A stretch of 64,000 nucleotides of DNA from Sphagnum magellanicum (taxonomy: Eukaryota > Streptophyta > Sphagnopsida > Sphagnales > Sphagnaceae): NCBI GenBank assembly GCA_021904315.1, contig CM038911.1:14543390-14607389 (forward strand). The letters run 5' to 3'. How positions within the stretch are numbered: position 1 is the first letter of the stretch; the number at the start of each line of letters is the position of its first letter. The position numbers and the translations under genes are program-made. This document shows, in pieces, positions 34,860 through 45,554 of this stretch. Below the pieces are notes generated by a model. The model saw only the letters and a list, made by a program, of their open reading frames with translations. It was not told the DNA's origin and did not search any database.

Positions 34860-37740
34860 TGTCGCAAAATACCAAACATGTTAGCAGACTACCTCCATCT
34901 CTGCTAAGTCTCAAAGAAGTATCCTTACATTGACCATGACAGTTGAAGAATGCACTTTGGCAAATGCTGCCCATGCATCACCTCATTATTCCAAGCACCA
35001 CCACTACCATGTCAAAGATATAAACCTCATGTAAGGAGACACATACCAGGGCACTCCACAACCTCTTGGCTGAAACCATACCTGAAACCCACACAACAAA
35101 ACCAAAACATAAACATGGTGCATTAGGGTTTTGACATCCAGGCCTGCAAGCTGGTATACTAATCTAGAAATTTTTGTGAGATTGATTGGATGGTTTAGGG
35201 TTTAGGGTACATGCTGTCAGAATTGCAAAACTTAAAAATCACTGCATCAGAATTAGCCCTCACAAAGCATAGCAAAGAAGAGAGAGGTTACATTCCTAAC
35301 ATGTCCCTCACTACTGAAAATGCAGAGGGAGGGACAAGGATAAAGAGAAACTTAGCAGGAAAAGATAAAGGTCGCTAATAAAATTTCTGGGTTTAGGGTT
35401 AAAGGGCCTTACAGGAGTGGAGCTGCTGAGGCCAATCCTGTATGTTTGGGAGCTCTGTAACAGGGTCCTTAGAACCACAGTGACATCTACAGAATAAGTT
35501 CAAAGCCAAAACTACTTCGCAATCAACAAAAGACCTCGAATACTCAGCAGGCCAGAAACACAACGAACATACATCGACCCATCTAGCAACTCATGATTTC
35601 CTCTATGTCTAGACTGTTGCGAAGGCTAAGAACTGCCAAGAGATAGAGATTCAAGAAGCACTCTGTCTTCAATGGACAGACCGTGAGAGGGCAAGGACTT
35701 AAGTGAAGGCGATCCGAGCGCAGGCTGCCCACCGCTTTGTGAACAAGCCAACCTGCCAAGTCATACACATTTTGCATCATTCACTCACAAATTTGTCTCA
35801 TGCAACTGATTTTGTTTTCACACCCAGTGTAACAAAAACACTGACGAGTGAATGATGCATGAGACAAATTGTCCAAGATATCTAGATGGGTTTGAGTCTA
35901 GCAAAATCGGATCGATGACATAAAAAGTTGAAAAGTTGACAACTCTTTTGGGAACAAATGAATAGCATAACTATTATGTGACACTCTTTTGTAACCTAAA
36001 AATAGTGTTAGATGTTTTCTGTGGATGAGGACTACAAACCTTAATTCAGCATGGTAGTTGAACTGTTGGCGGCATGGTGATTCAATGGTGTTGAAAATTT
36101 GTTTATGATGTGTTTCTATTTTTGGTGTGTTTTGATGCTTTGTGGGTTATGAGGAAGGGAACCTGGTGAGTTAGTTTCTGTGATGGAGTGCAATCCCAAC
36201 TGCTTAATGAAAACTCTTCATGAGCTTTGTGAATCACGATTCTGTAAGGAGATTGGTAGGATGATTTTTGGGGAGCGAAGGGATGAGGTTATGATGAGTA
36301 TATTTTATGTAGGTTGAAGACGAGAAAAAGGACTTTTTGGTGATGAAGAAAAGCTATGTGGCTAGACTTTCTAAATACTATAAGTGTGTGTAGGATTTGG
36401 ATTTTGGGAATGGTGATTAGTTAAGAATGAAACTTCATTAGGACTGCTAGATCGGAAGAACCTTGACAATTAAATTTTCGCTGCACCAAGAGTCAAAAAA
36501 AGGTCTAGAGGTCTGGTATGTTTTTCTATAGGGACTAACACAAAGGAGATAATGATTGTGTCAAGGATTTCTAGAATGGTTGTGTGGTAGCTCATGTGTG
36601 ATAACTTTGGGGATCTTGAGATGATGAATGCATAATCTGCTCCATCCTAAAGAGAGAGTACCTGCTGCATTTGTGGGAGCTTTGGGGCTTTTGGGAAGGG
36701 GATACTGGATAATATAATATATATTACCTTGACTAATCCTACCCTAAATCTCTATCCAATCTTTGAGAAGAATCATGTGAAGTTGTTGAGTTGATCTCTA
36801 TGGGGTTTTTGTTGTTGGGTATGGACTACCACTCCTGTGAAACAACTTGTTGACTTCTAGAGAGGAAATCAAGAGTGAAATTGATCCTTTGTGGTCCATA
36901 GAAATAAGACAACAAAATGTAGATGTCTGCAAGGTTTTGATGAAGAAGTAATACTTGAAGCAAATATGTCCGTCTTTGTAAAACCTCAGCAATACACACT
37001 AATCTTTGTATGTTCAACAGTTGGGATTTATAGGAATATAGAAAGCATGTAAAAAGCATTTCCTCTTTCTTTTTTTGGTGACACTTTCAGGAACCAAAGT
37101 GCATGTTCCACCAAAGTGGTCCACGCGGTTGAAAACATTCAACCTTATGTAAAGTTAGTCTTGATTTATTGCAAATGGAAACTTTGAAAGTTATGGTGCA
37201 AGCAAATCAACTTTCCAAGAATATCATGAAAAACACCACGACTTACATGGTGGTGTTTTAAGTCCTATTCCTTGTAGCAAATGAACTTATTCCATAATCA
37301 TAGATATGATTTGAACATCCTGATTGAGATTTAACATTTGTCAACTACAATTCTTTTAGAATGCATGCTTGCCATCTTTTGATGTTGCTTCAAATCTCAC
37401 TAACAATTGTAAAGATTTTTTCTACTATTGTAAATATAGGTTAGTTTGTGTTAATTAAGTTGTTAAAGAAGCAAATTTAAAATCAACATTTCGTGTTTAT
37501 AATTATTTTATTTATATATGTTCTATGATTAAATTTTTGCACAATTCAATGCATAAATTAAGTTAAGAATATGAACATACAAGTTCTTGTTTTGATTTTT
37601 TTTTAAATGTATAGTTAAAAGAAAAGTAAATCATCTTATAACAAAAAAAAAAAAAAATCAACTTTGTGATATAACTAAAGTGGTGATGATACATTGAATA
37701 TTTAACCAAATTTAACTACAAGTTAGATGATTTCTAAAAA
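34860..37740. other. Intergenic DNA between gene remnants and the plastid insertion
   Basis: No gene is recognised over about 2.9 kb; frames up to 77 codons lack motifs. It contains an interlocking inverted-repeat structure at 35774-35870 and a small hairpin near 37229-37258 (AAACACCAC paired with GTGGTGTTT). Confidence 0.4.
35774..35870. repeat. Interlocking inverted repeats
   Basis: GCATCATTCACTC (35774-35786) pairs with 35846-35858, and AATTTGTCTCATGCA (35790-35804) pairs with 35856-35870. The two pairs cross rather than nest, and a third small hairpin (CAGTGT / ACACTG) lies between them. Confidence 0.8.
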
Positions 37741-37744
37741 TATC

Positions 37745-37970
37745 TTTCTATATTTTTGGCAACTTGAGCCATGTTTATAAATCTAGAAATTTTTCTTAAA
37801 TTTTGGTCAAGTTATTTTTACCATGTTATTTTAGATATTTATGGTTCATGCACTTAACATTTGAAACTATGAGATATTTTAATCAAGTTATTATTACTGG
37901 GTTATTTTAAATATTTAAGCTTTGTGCCCTCAACTGTCAAAATTATGAAATATTATAATTAAATTATCTC
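37745..37970. repeat. Two-copy ~75-bp repeat next to the plastid insertion
   Basis: The phrase beginning TCAAGTTATT (near 37807 and again near 37883) is followed each time by a similar series: GTTATTTTA, ATATTTA, and AACT-x-TGAAATATT-like words. The repeat is diverged and ends just before plastid-derived sequence begins. Confidence 0.6.
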
Positions 37971-37980
37971 ATTGCATTTG

Positions 37981-38486
37981 ATGTTCACCAGAACTATGAC
38001 TATTCAATACCCTTATGAAAAATTGATTCCATCGGAAAGATTTCGCGAACATATTCATTTTGAATTTGATAAGTGTATTGCTTGTGAAAGATTTTGTGAA
38101 TGTATTCATTTTGAATTTGACAAGTGTATTGCTTGTGAAGTATGTGTTCATGTATGTCCAATTAACTTATTTGTTGTTGATTGGAAATTAAGAAATCATA
38201 AAAGGAAAAAACAATTAAAAGTTATAGTATTGATTCCAGAGTTTGTATCTTCTACAAAAATTGTGTCAACTATTGTCCCACAAATTGTTTATCGATGATA
38301 GAAAAATATAAACTTTCCATTTGTGATCATCATGAATTAAATAATGATCAAATTGCTTTAGGATGCTTACCTATATCCATAATCAAAGATTTTGCGATTC
38401 ATACTATTCCGAATTGAACTCATCTAGCCAAAAGGGTTATGGAGAAACATTCCAATTTGAAAAGTATCACAAAATTTTCAAATTAA
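37981..38486 (+). pseudogene. ndhI: ndhI (NDH complex iron-sulfur subunit), truncated and duplicated
   Basis: NdhI carries two 4Fe-4S clusters in the plastid NDH complex. The sequence starts inside the gene ([14 protein letters not shown]), so the N-terminal part is missing at the insertion edge. A 51-bp segment covering the first cluster motif (K-C-I-A-C) is duplicated in tandem in frame (38035-38085 and 38086-38136). The normal continuation I-N-L-x-V-V-D-W follows. After about 38240 a frameshift breaks the second cluster region, and the C-terminal part ([10 protein letters not shown]) continues in another frame. The end near 38486 is approximate. The neighbour ndhG follows in the normal operon order. 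Confidence 0.9.
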
Positions 38487-38627
38487 ATTCCATTTTATTT
38501 TTAATAATTATATATACTCCATATCATCCCAAAATTCCTTTCACTAAATAAGTAAGTATACATAAATAAATTATCCTTCGAGGTTGATAAATAGAAATAA
38601 TAGATAGAAATAGGACTTGAATTTGTC

Positions 38628-39233
38628 GTGAATATAATACAATCGACCAAATCACTCCATGAAATTATTTTTCTTTTTTTAGAAGTAGGTCTCATACTAG
38701 GAAGTCTAGGGGTAGTAATAATGACTAATATTGTTTATTCCACTTTTTTCTTAATGCTAGTCTTTGTTTGCATATCCTTCATGTACCTTTTACTGAATGT
38801 CGATTTTGTAGTTACTGCACAAATTTTCATTTATGTAGGAGCCATAAATATCTTAATTGTATTTGTCATCATGCTAATCAATAAGCCACCATCTTTCAAT
38901 TTTTTTCCATCTTGGACCATGGGAGATGGAATAAGATGTGCAACTTGTATAGGTCTTTTTTTCTTATTAATTATTACGATTTCAAATACATCATGGTCCA
39001 AAATCTATTTGGTTACACAATCAAATAATATTGTAGAACAAGATTTGGGAAGAAATATTCAATGTATTGGGTATCTTTTACTAACCAAATATTTTCTTCC
39101 ATTTGAACTTCTTTTTATAATTCTCTTAGTTGCTCTAATAGGAGCTATTACCATAGCTCATCAAGAAAAGATACTTGAAATGCGAGTAAAAATTCAAGCC
39201 CTACAAGCTAAGGAGGATTTTCCTACCTCTTGA
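38628..39233 (+). pseudogene. ndhG: ndhG (NDH subunit 6), reading frame still open
   Basis: A 201-codon uninterrupted frame matches NdhG, a membrane subunit of the plastid NDH complex. It reads L-E-V-G-L-I-L-G-S-L-G-V-V near the start, F-V-V-T-A-Q-I-F-I-Y-V-G-A-I-N-I-L-I-V-F in the second third, and F-E-L-L-F-I-I-L-L-V-A-L-I-G-A-I near the end. Four or five hydrophobic segments are visible. The length fits seed-free land plants. It is the only protein gene of the insertion without a stop, but its surroundings are dead and plastid promoters do not work in the nucleus. I therefore call it a non-functional copy. The start is the ATG in the usual N-terminal position. Confidence 0.85.
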
Positions 39234-39312
39234 AAGTACTATGAAATATTCTTCTTATTTCCTTTTTCTTTTTCTTTTTTCCTAATAAATGAAAGTGTAC
39301 GGGAGTTCATTG

Positions 39313-39617
39313 ATTATGCTAGAACATGCATTTAATTTTGGTGCCTATTTATTTATATATGTATCCTCAGATTAATTACAAGTCGAAATATGGTTAGAGC
39401 ATTCATGTGTCTTGAACCATTTTTTAATGTTGTTAATATAAATCTTGTGACATTTTCCAATTATTTCAATATTGAACAACTAAAAGGAGAAATATTTTCA
39501 ATTTTTGTTATAACTATTACAGCAATTGAAACAGTTATTGGATTGGATTAGCTATCATTTTTGCGTCATAATAGGGTATCAATTCATATCAATCAATTGG
39601 ATTTATTAAAGTGGTAA
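39313..39617 (+). pseudogene. ndhE: ndhE (NDH subunit 4L), broken
   Basis: Matches NdhE, a small membrane subunit of the plastid NDH complex of about 100 residues. It begins M-L-E-H-A at 39316; the preceding ATT at 39313 was probably the original ATG. A middle part in another frame corresponds to the conserved M-V-R-A-x-M-C-L-E stretch, and [16 protein letters not shown] follows. An early stop, at least one frameshift and a late stop disrupt it. It sits between ndhG and psaC as in plastid genomes. Confidence 0.9.
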
Positions 39618-39929
39618 TTGATCCATAGAAACAAAATTGGGCAATATATATATATATATATATAATTTTCTTAAACAACAGGGGGAGGGGATCTATTATT
39701 TTACATCGGATCAAACAATGAAAGATTCCCAATAGTAGGTAAAATTACCAAGACATATTTGAAAAACCTGAAAAATAAATTGAAGTTCTACCTATTATTC
39801 TATTTCCATTAAAAAGAAATGTTTGGAATTAATACATATAACCATATAATAATATGTATTGCATATAAATGTGTATAAATCCTATTTAATTTAAAGCTTT
39901 TGACAACCAATTTGGAGTTTGAAGAACCA
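39618..39929. other. Former ndhE-psaC spacer with a TA run
   Basis: Plastid-derived intergenic sequence, no gene. A TA dinucleotide run at about 39645-39663 is likely a post-insertion expansion; similar runs occur at about 40165-40178, 43060-43070 and 45285-45300. Confidence 0.6.
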
Positions 39930-40169
39930 ATGGCACATTCAATAAAAATTTATGATACATGTATTGGTTGTACCTAATACGTAGGAGTTTATCCCACAAA
40001 TGTATTAGAATTGATACTTTGGGATGGATGTAAAGCCAATCAAACTGCTTCTGCTCCAAGAATGGAAGACTGTGTCGATTGCAAAAGATGTGAATTTGCT
40101 TGTCCAATAGATTTTTTAAGTTACATGTCTATTTGGGACTTCAAACTAGGTGTAGTATGGGTTTATATA
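39930..40169 (+). pseudogene. psaC: psaC (photosystem I iron-sulfur protein), broken
   Basis: PsaC binds the two terminal 4Fe-4S clusters of photosystem I. The copy begins M-A-H-S-I-K-I-Y-D-T-C-I-G-C-T and then has a stop (CAA to TAA) where the first cluster motif continues. Two cysteines of that cluster are changed. The second motif is mostly kept (C-V-D-C-K-R-C). A frameshift near 40120 separates the end (S-M-G-L), which runs into a TA microsatellite where the last codons should be. It lies between ndhE and ndhD in normal order. Confidence 0.92.
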
Positions 40170-40290
40170 TATATATATCATTCTTTTATTTCTTCTTCCC
40201 CCCTTCTTTCATTGAGTTTCCTTCTCTTCCTAACCCATACTCACAAATTCAAGTATGGGCTTCCCATTTAAAGTTTCTTTTATCTTCATC

Positions 40291-41785
40291 ATGAGCAATT
40301 TCCCTTAGTTAACAATAATAATTTTTTAACCCATATTTGTAGGCTTTTAATTCCATTTTTTCCCAATAAAGGAAATAGTATTATTCATTGGTACACCCTA
40401 GGTATTTGCTTAGTGGAATTTCTTCTAATAACATATTTTTTTGTTATCATTTCGACCCCAACAATCGAATCATTCAATTGAAAGAAGATTATAACTAGAG
40501 TGATTTCTTAGATTTCCATTGGAGATTAGGGGTCGATGGACTCTCCATCAGGCTTATTCTATTAACAGGATTTATCGCTATTCTAGCTATTGTAATAACT
40601 TGGCTAGTTACCCGAAATCCACGATTATTCCATTTTTTGATGTTAACCATATATAGTGGTCAAATAGGATTATTTGTTTCTCAAGATCTTTTATTATTAT
40701 TTTTTATGTGTGAACTAGAATTAATCCCAATTTATTTACTTTTATTTACGTGGGGAGGAAATAAATGTCTCTATGCTGCTACAAATTTTATTTTGTATAC
40801 CACTGGTGGTTCTATTTTCATTTTAATAGGAGCCTTAACCATGGGACTCTATGGATCTAATGAACCAACACTAGATTTTCAAATTTTGGCTAATAAATCT
40901 TACCCCAGAAAATTAAAAATAATATTATATTTCAGTTTCTATGTAGCTTATGTCGTTAAATTACCAATAATCCCCTTCCATACTTGGCTACCTAATACTC
41001 ATGGAGAAGCACATTACAATACATCCAAGCTTTTAGCCAAAATACTTCTAAAAATGGGAGGATATGGAATAATTTGAATCAATGTGGAATTATTGCCTCA
41101 TGTTCATTCCATTTTTGCTCCATGGTTAATAGTAATAGGAGTAATTCAAATTATTTATGCAACTTTTTCTTCTTTTAATCAATGTAATTTAAAAAGAAGA
41201 ATTGTTTATTCATTGGTATCACATATGGGTTTTGTACTCATCAGGGTCAGTTCCATAATAGATATAGGTCTTAATGGAGCTATCTTATAGATGATTTCTC
41301 ATGGTGTTGCACTATTTTTTCTAGTAGAAACAAGTTATGACAAGACACTTACCCTTTTTTTCATAATGGGAGCAATGGCTATTTATATGCCTAAGATATT
41401 TACCATGTTTAGTAGTTTCTCAATGGCTTCATTAGCATTACCTAATACAAGTGGTTTTGTAACAAAATTTTTGGTTTTTTTGGGAATATTTCTTAGCCAA
41501 TTTTTTTTAAAAACTTTTAAAATAATTATTACAATAATAGAAGCAATTGGAATAGTATTAACTCTTATTTACTTATTATCCATGTTGCACCAAACATTTT
41601 ATGGATATAAGTTTTTTGAATTTGTCACTTCCTCTAGGACTGATGCAAGACCATGAGAAATTTTTATTTCAATTTGTTTATTCCTTCCCGTTGTAGGTAT
41701 TGGTATTTATCCCAATTTAGTCTTATTTCTATGGAATGGCGAAGCAGATGTTATTTTATCTCAAATTTCTTTTAAAACTATATAA
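40291..41785 (+). pseudogene. ndhD: ndhD (NDH subunit 4), broken
   Basis: Full-length relic of NdhD, a proton-pumping membrane subunit of the plastid NDH complex of about 500 residues. It starts M-S-N-F-P at 40291. Long open parts run 40637-41077 (W-E-L-E-L-I-P-like stretch, [16 protein letters not shown]), 41084-41290 and 41291-41656. The joins are single stops: TGA for CGA before I-N-V-E-L-L-P-H, and TAG for CAG before M-I-S-H-G, where a few residues are also deleted. Another CGA to TGA lies at 41654. The first 340 bp hold several stops. It ends with TAA at 41785, facing ccsA on the opposite strand. Confidence 0.95.
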
Positions 41786-42023
41786 AAGGAAATTATAACC
41801 CAACTTGGAATTTATTGTAACGATTCTTCCAATATTGAATAATTCAATCAATCTATTTCAAATAGTGGAATGATACAAAAGTAATTCTATATCATTTCAC
41901 TATTTGAAATGGGAAGAAATTCCCCATTCTACATTTTTTATTTCATTGTTCCCGTCATTCTACTAATTACTTTTTTTTACCTAATCTTTTTTCCCAATAA
42001 ATTACTCCTAATTGTGTACTATA

Positions 42024-42983
42024 TTAACCACCCATAACTATGCAAACCCCTTCCCAATGAATTAACTCCTAAGTAACAAATCCAAATTATAAGAAATCCC
42101 GAAGAAGCTACAATTACTAATTTTCTACCTTGCCAACCTCTATTGATATCTAGTATGTAAATCAATCGCAAATATGAACTAAATAATTAATGCCCAAGTT
42201 TCTTTGGGATCCTAGCTCCAATAAGAACCCCATGTTTCATTAACCCATATTGCCCCAGAAAAAATACCTATACTTAGGAGAGGGAATCCCAAACCAATAA
42301 TTTGATAACTCCAATGATCTAATTGTTGAATCAATTTCCATCTCCAATAATCTATAGATAACAAACAAGTTTTTTTGTGTAAATAACTCCTTTTTTTTTC
42401 TATTTGAAGAATGTATATCCCTCCATAAAAAAGACAAAATTGATGGTTTTGTATCATAATAATGTATTGGAAAATCCATATTCCGTTCAAAACTTATACA
42501 TAAGAAAGCTATTGCTAATAAAGATTTAAGTAAAAGAGTTGCATAGTTGAGCATCATCATACTCACATACATCATTAACCAATTGGATTGTAAAGTAAGT
42601 ACTAAAACTGCGGATTGTTGCATTTATTTAGGAATACCCAAAGTAGCAAAAACATGAGTTAGTATGGCACTTGGTGCAGTCATTGTACCTAACCAAAAAT
42701 TTGGGGATCGAACCTCTAAAATAATATGAATTAAAGAAAAACTCCACAAGAGAAACATGGATGATTCATACAGATTGCTTAAGGGTAAATGTCCAAAATA
42801 GATCCAATAATTCAATAAAAATCATGTTAGACAATTATAGGCAATTACCATAGCCTTCTTGCCAAAATGATTGAGTTTTTCATTCCTGGTATGGATTGAT
42901 CTTCCCCAAAAAATAAGAGGAATAAAAAAGAGAAGAAAAAAAGATGTGTGGGCTAATACATGTTCCAGAATTATAAATATCAT
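42024..42983 (-). pseudogene. ccsA: ccsA (cytochrome c heme-attachment protein), broken
   Basis: CcsA is a multi-membrane-span protein of plastid c-type cytochrome assembly. The minus-strand frame starts M-I-F-I-I-L-E-H-V-L-A-H at 42983. It runs through [34 protein letters not shown], then the conserved tryptophan-rich heme-handling segment ([18 protein letters not shown] in another frame), and ends near 42024. Length (960 bp) is normal, but several stops and frameshifts split it into pieces. It is convergent with ndhD as in plastid genomes. Confidence 0.93.
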
Positions 42984-43148
42984 AGTAAATAGTGGATTTA
43001 TTTTTTATTGTTCAAAGAAAAAAGAGGTGACAAAAAAAATTTAAAAATTTAAAAATTATATATATATATAGTGGATTAGGTACAGATGCATTAAATACCA
43101 GAAGTAAATTGGAAAAAAAGGTTGGAATTTCATTTTTTAAATTGAAAA

Positions 43149-43225
43149 TGCCACCACTCAAATTCAAACTGAAATGTAGCATTGCTTCCTAAGAACAACG
43201 TGTCTACCAATTTCACCATGGCGGT
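43149..43225 (-). tRNA. trnL-UAG: Decayed plastid trnL-UAG
   Basis: The minus strand matches plastid tRNA-Leu with anticodon UAG. The D-arm (TGGTGAAATTGGTAGACACG), the anticodon loop C-T-T-A-G-G and a T-arm of the form GTTTGAATTTGAG are visible. Changes from the usual C and G to T and A weaken the stems, including the acceptor and T-stem, and it is a few bases shorter than usual. It lies between ccsA and rpl32 as expected. It is a plastid-derived relic, not a nuclear tRNA gene. Confidence 0.88.
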
Positions 43226-43359
43226 TTATTGGAACAAATAATAACATATTTTGTATTAAGAGGTCAGTATTTTGTAATAAATTTGGGAAATTTATATTCT
43301 TCTTTTTTCGATCAACAAATACAAATTCTATAAATAAAATTGTATTAATAATAATGAAA

Positions 43360-43433
43360 TGGAGCATAATGTAGTTTGGTAGCATGCCATCTTGGGGTGA
43401 TGGAGTTCATGGGTTCAAATCTTGTTGTTCCGA
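43360..43433 (+). tRNA. trnP-GGG: Decayed plastid trnP-GGG
   Basis: 74 bp on the + strand fold as a tRNA with anticodon loop T-T-G-G-G-G-T (anticodon GGG), a T-arm GGGTTCAAATC and an acceptor stem of partially matching halves (TGGAGCA with TGTTCCG). Plastid trnP-GGG at this place, between trnL-UAG and rpl32 and on the opposite strand, is known from bryophytes, lycophytes, ferns and some gymnosperms but is absent in angiosperms. It supports a non-angiosperm source. Confidence 0.85.
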
Positions 43434-44460
43434 TAGAAATACAAAAGGTTCAACTATTTATTTTCTATTTCATGATATATAATATTATTATTTTTGGTTA
43501 ATTAATACTATTTCTTCCAAAATGAAAAAATACTATTGATTGGAAAAAATGCCTCTTTTTGAATATCCGAGATAGTTCCATCTTCTTTTTATTAAATGAA
43601 ACTATCTTTCTTTTTCTTTTTTTTTCCTTTCCTTAGTATTTTTTTCTACCATTCATCCAACGAGGATTGCCCCCCCATAGTTCAGTTTGATTCATTACAA
43701 ATAGATAGAAGTTCTCAAATTAAGAATGCCAATAATAGCACCTTGTTAATAATATTATTTGAGCTTTTAAGGAAAAAATACATAAATAACTTCATTTTTT
43801 TGGTGATAGTAGATATTACTAAAACCAATTACACAATACGCATTACAATAAAGATATTAAAAAAACAAATTTTTGATCAATTGGATAGGAGTCATTTACA
43901 TAATTAAAGAAACGAATAGGATCTAACCTTTCTCACTACTACATATAGTAACCAAATAAGTTATTGTGCATTGAAATGAAGGAACCAAAATAGGGAAAAG
44001 TCTACTTACTATAACATTGAAAGAAAATCTCTAGGAAATTCATATTTAGTTTAAATAATTAATCAAACCAAAAATGGATTTGTAATAAACTACTAAGAAT
44101 TAGTAATTAGTTCCAAAGCACTATGACTTGATAACCTTACGGGTTTCATGGTTATTTGTAACAAAACGTTCCAATATTTTTATCTTTTTTATGTGTGAGA
44201 AGTAACACTAAGTGAAGAAAAATCATCGGATATGGATACAAATAAAAAAGCTAAGGCTAGAGTAAATTTCATTTTATTCCAAGATTAAATCCTCTAGTCA
44301 TTTCTTTAATAGTCATTTTTTTAGTCAAATTGAGGGAAAATAAAGAATAAAAAGATTGGATCATTCCTTTTATTAATTTATCATTTGTAAAAGAAATTCA
44401 ATAAACCTCTTTATTGTTTCATTTTTTATTAATCCCCCCCTTGCCCCATTTATTCTTATG
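43434..44460. other. Former trnP-rpl32 spacer
   Basis: About 1 kb of AT-rich plastid-derived spacer. A 103-codon + frame at 43596-43907 starts with a phenylalanine run and is not recognised; I take it as chance. Confidence 0.5.
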
Positions 44461-44663
44461 TTATGATTTGTTCGATTCATCAATAGATGCAAAGGATTTG
44501 GATGATTTAGAACTTGTCACATACCAAAAACTCTTTGAACGACTAGCAAGATAGATCGAGCCAAAGAAAGAGCCTATACTCCAGCTTGATTGGCTTTCTC
44601 TCTCCATATTGTTTTACGAATTTTTTTCTTAGATCTAAAATTACACTTTTTGGAAATTGCTTA
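44461..44663 (-). pseudogene. rpl32: rpl32 (plastid ribosomal protein L32), broken
   Basis: The minus strand reads the L32 pattern: a P-K-K-type start whose ATG has decayed, then S-K-K-K-I-R-K-T-I-W, K-A-N-Q-A, L-S-L-A-R-S-I-L, and a serine-rich tail S-S-K-S-S-K-S-F-A-S-I-D-E-S-N ending in TAA. Length (about 68 codons) is typical of seed-free plants. One internal stop and at least one small indel break it. It would have been part of the large plastid ribosomal subunit. Confidence 0.85.
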
Positions 44664-44764
44664 AGGAAAATTTCCTTTCATTTCTAAATTTTGAATAAAA
44701 CCAAATTTTTTTGTTTTACATTCCTATTTCTTTATGGGATTCCTTCCCCCAATCCCTATATATA

Positions 44765-45112
44765 TTATTTTTCCTCGTTTAGGTGAATGGAATCTACTAT
44801 AAATCGAGCTGAATTATGTCAATGTCTTGATTTACGTCATGTTTTTTTCTTAGGACACATTTTGTACATAATAGTTTTATCCCCGAGACGAGAATGTAAA
44901 ATTCATCCCTTTACTATTGCACCTTTCAACCAAGGATGTCTAATATTGATCATAGATTCATGATGAATCATTAGTACTTGATAAATGAATACTTTATCAT
45001 TAGGACTTAACAAATTTGGTTTTTATGGGGTGAAATGATGCACATCATAAAATCTTCTGGGTTTTATTCGGAGTTGTTCACCCCTCGTTTCAATTATAGT
45101 GTATGTACCCAT
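44765..45112 (-). pseudogene. rpl21: rpl21 (plastid ribosomal protein L21), broken
   Basis: The minus strand starts M-G-T-Y-T-I-I-E-T at 45112 and gives Q-L-R-I-K-P, R-F-Y-D-V, V-L-M-I-H-H-E, H-P-W-L-K-G-A-I-V-K-G and R-F-I-V-D-S-I, which is the L21 family pattern. It ends with TAA at 44765 after about 115 codons and contains at least four in-frame stops but no large deletion. In land plants plastid-encoded rpl21 is found in seed-free lineages at exactly this place between rpl32 and ndhF, and it has moved to the nucleus in seed plants. It is the strongest clue to the source lineage. Confidence 0.88.
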
Positions 45113-45554
45113 TACAGAATTTTTTGTGAATGAAAAAATAATTACATATTGAAAAATGATGATTTGACCTTCGTAACTAAAATAAAATCTGAGCATCCTT
45201 GATTCATCTCATTTTTGTAAAGCTTTTACATAAGAACTTTGAAATATTCTTGATAGAGGAAGAAAAACAAGATAAAATAAAATTATATATATATATATAT
45301 AGGTTCATAAACTACATATAATATTTTATTACTTGGTGAGATCAAAAAAATTATTGAACCCATTTTACGATTCATTATTTATTTGCCCGAACAACGAGGG
45401 AAAAAAAAGGTAGTCAGAATAAATTATAGATTGATGGAATTCCTTGACAAATAGGATCTAAAATTCCAAACTTCATCTTTTTCCATTTATTTTTTTAAAA
45501 ATATCATTTGTTAGTAAAAAATGATTTTTTTTTTCATCATATAAAAAAACATTT
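45113..45554. other. Former rpl21-ndhF spacer
   Basis: AT-rich plastid-derived spacer with a TA run near 45285-45300; no gene seen. It would have held the divergent promoters of rpl21 and ndhF. Confidence 0.5.

Noticed and set aside
40100..40294. A 64-codon frame over the end of psaC and beyond
   Set aside because: Only its first part is the frameshifted psaC end; the rest is spacer and a TA run.
43596..43907. A 103-codon + frame starting with a phenylalanine run
   Set aside because: It lies in a plastid spacer, is low-complexity at the start and matches no plastid gene that I know.
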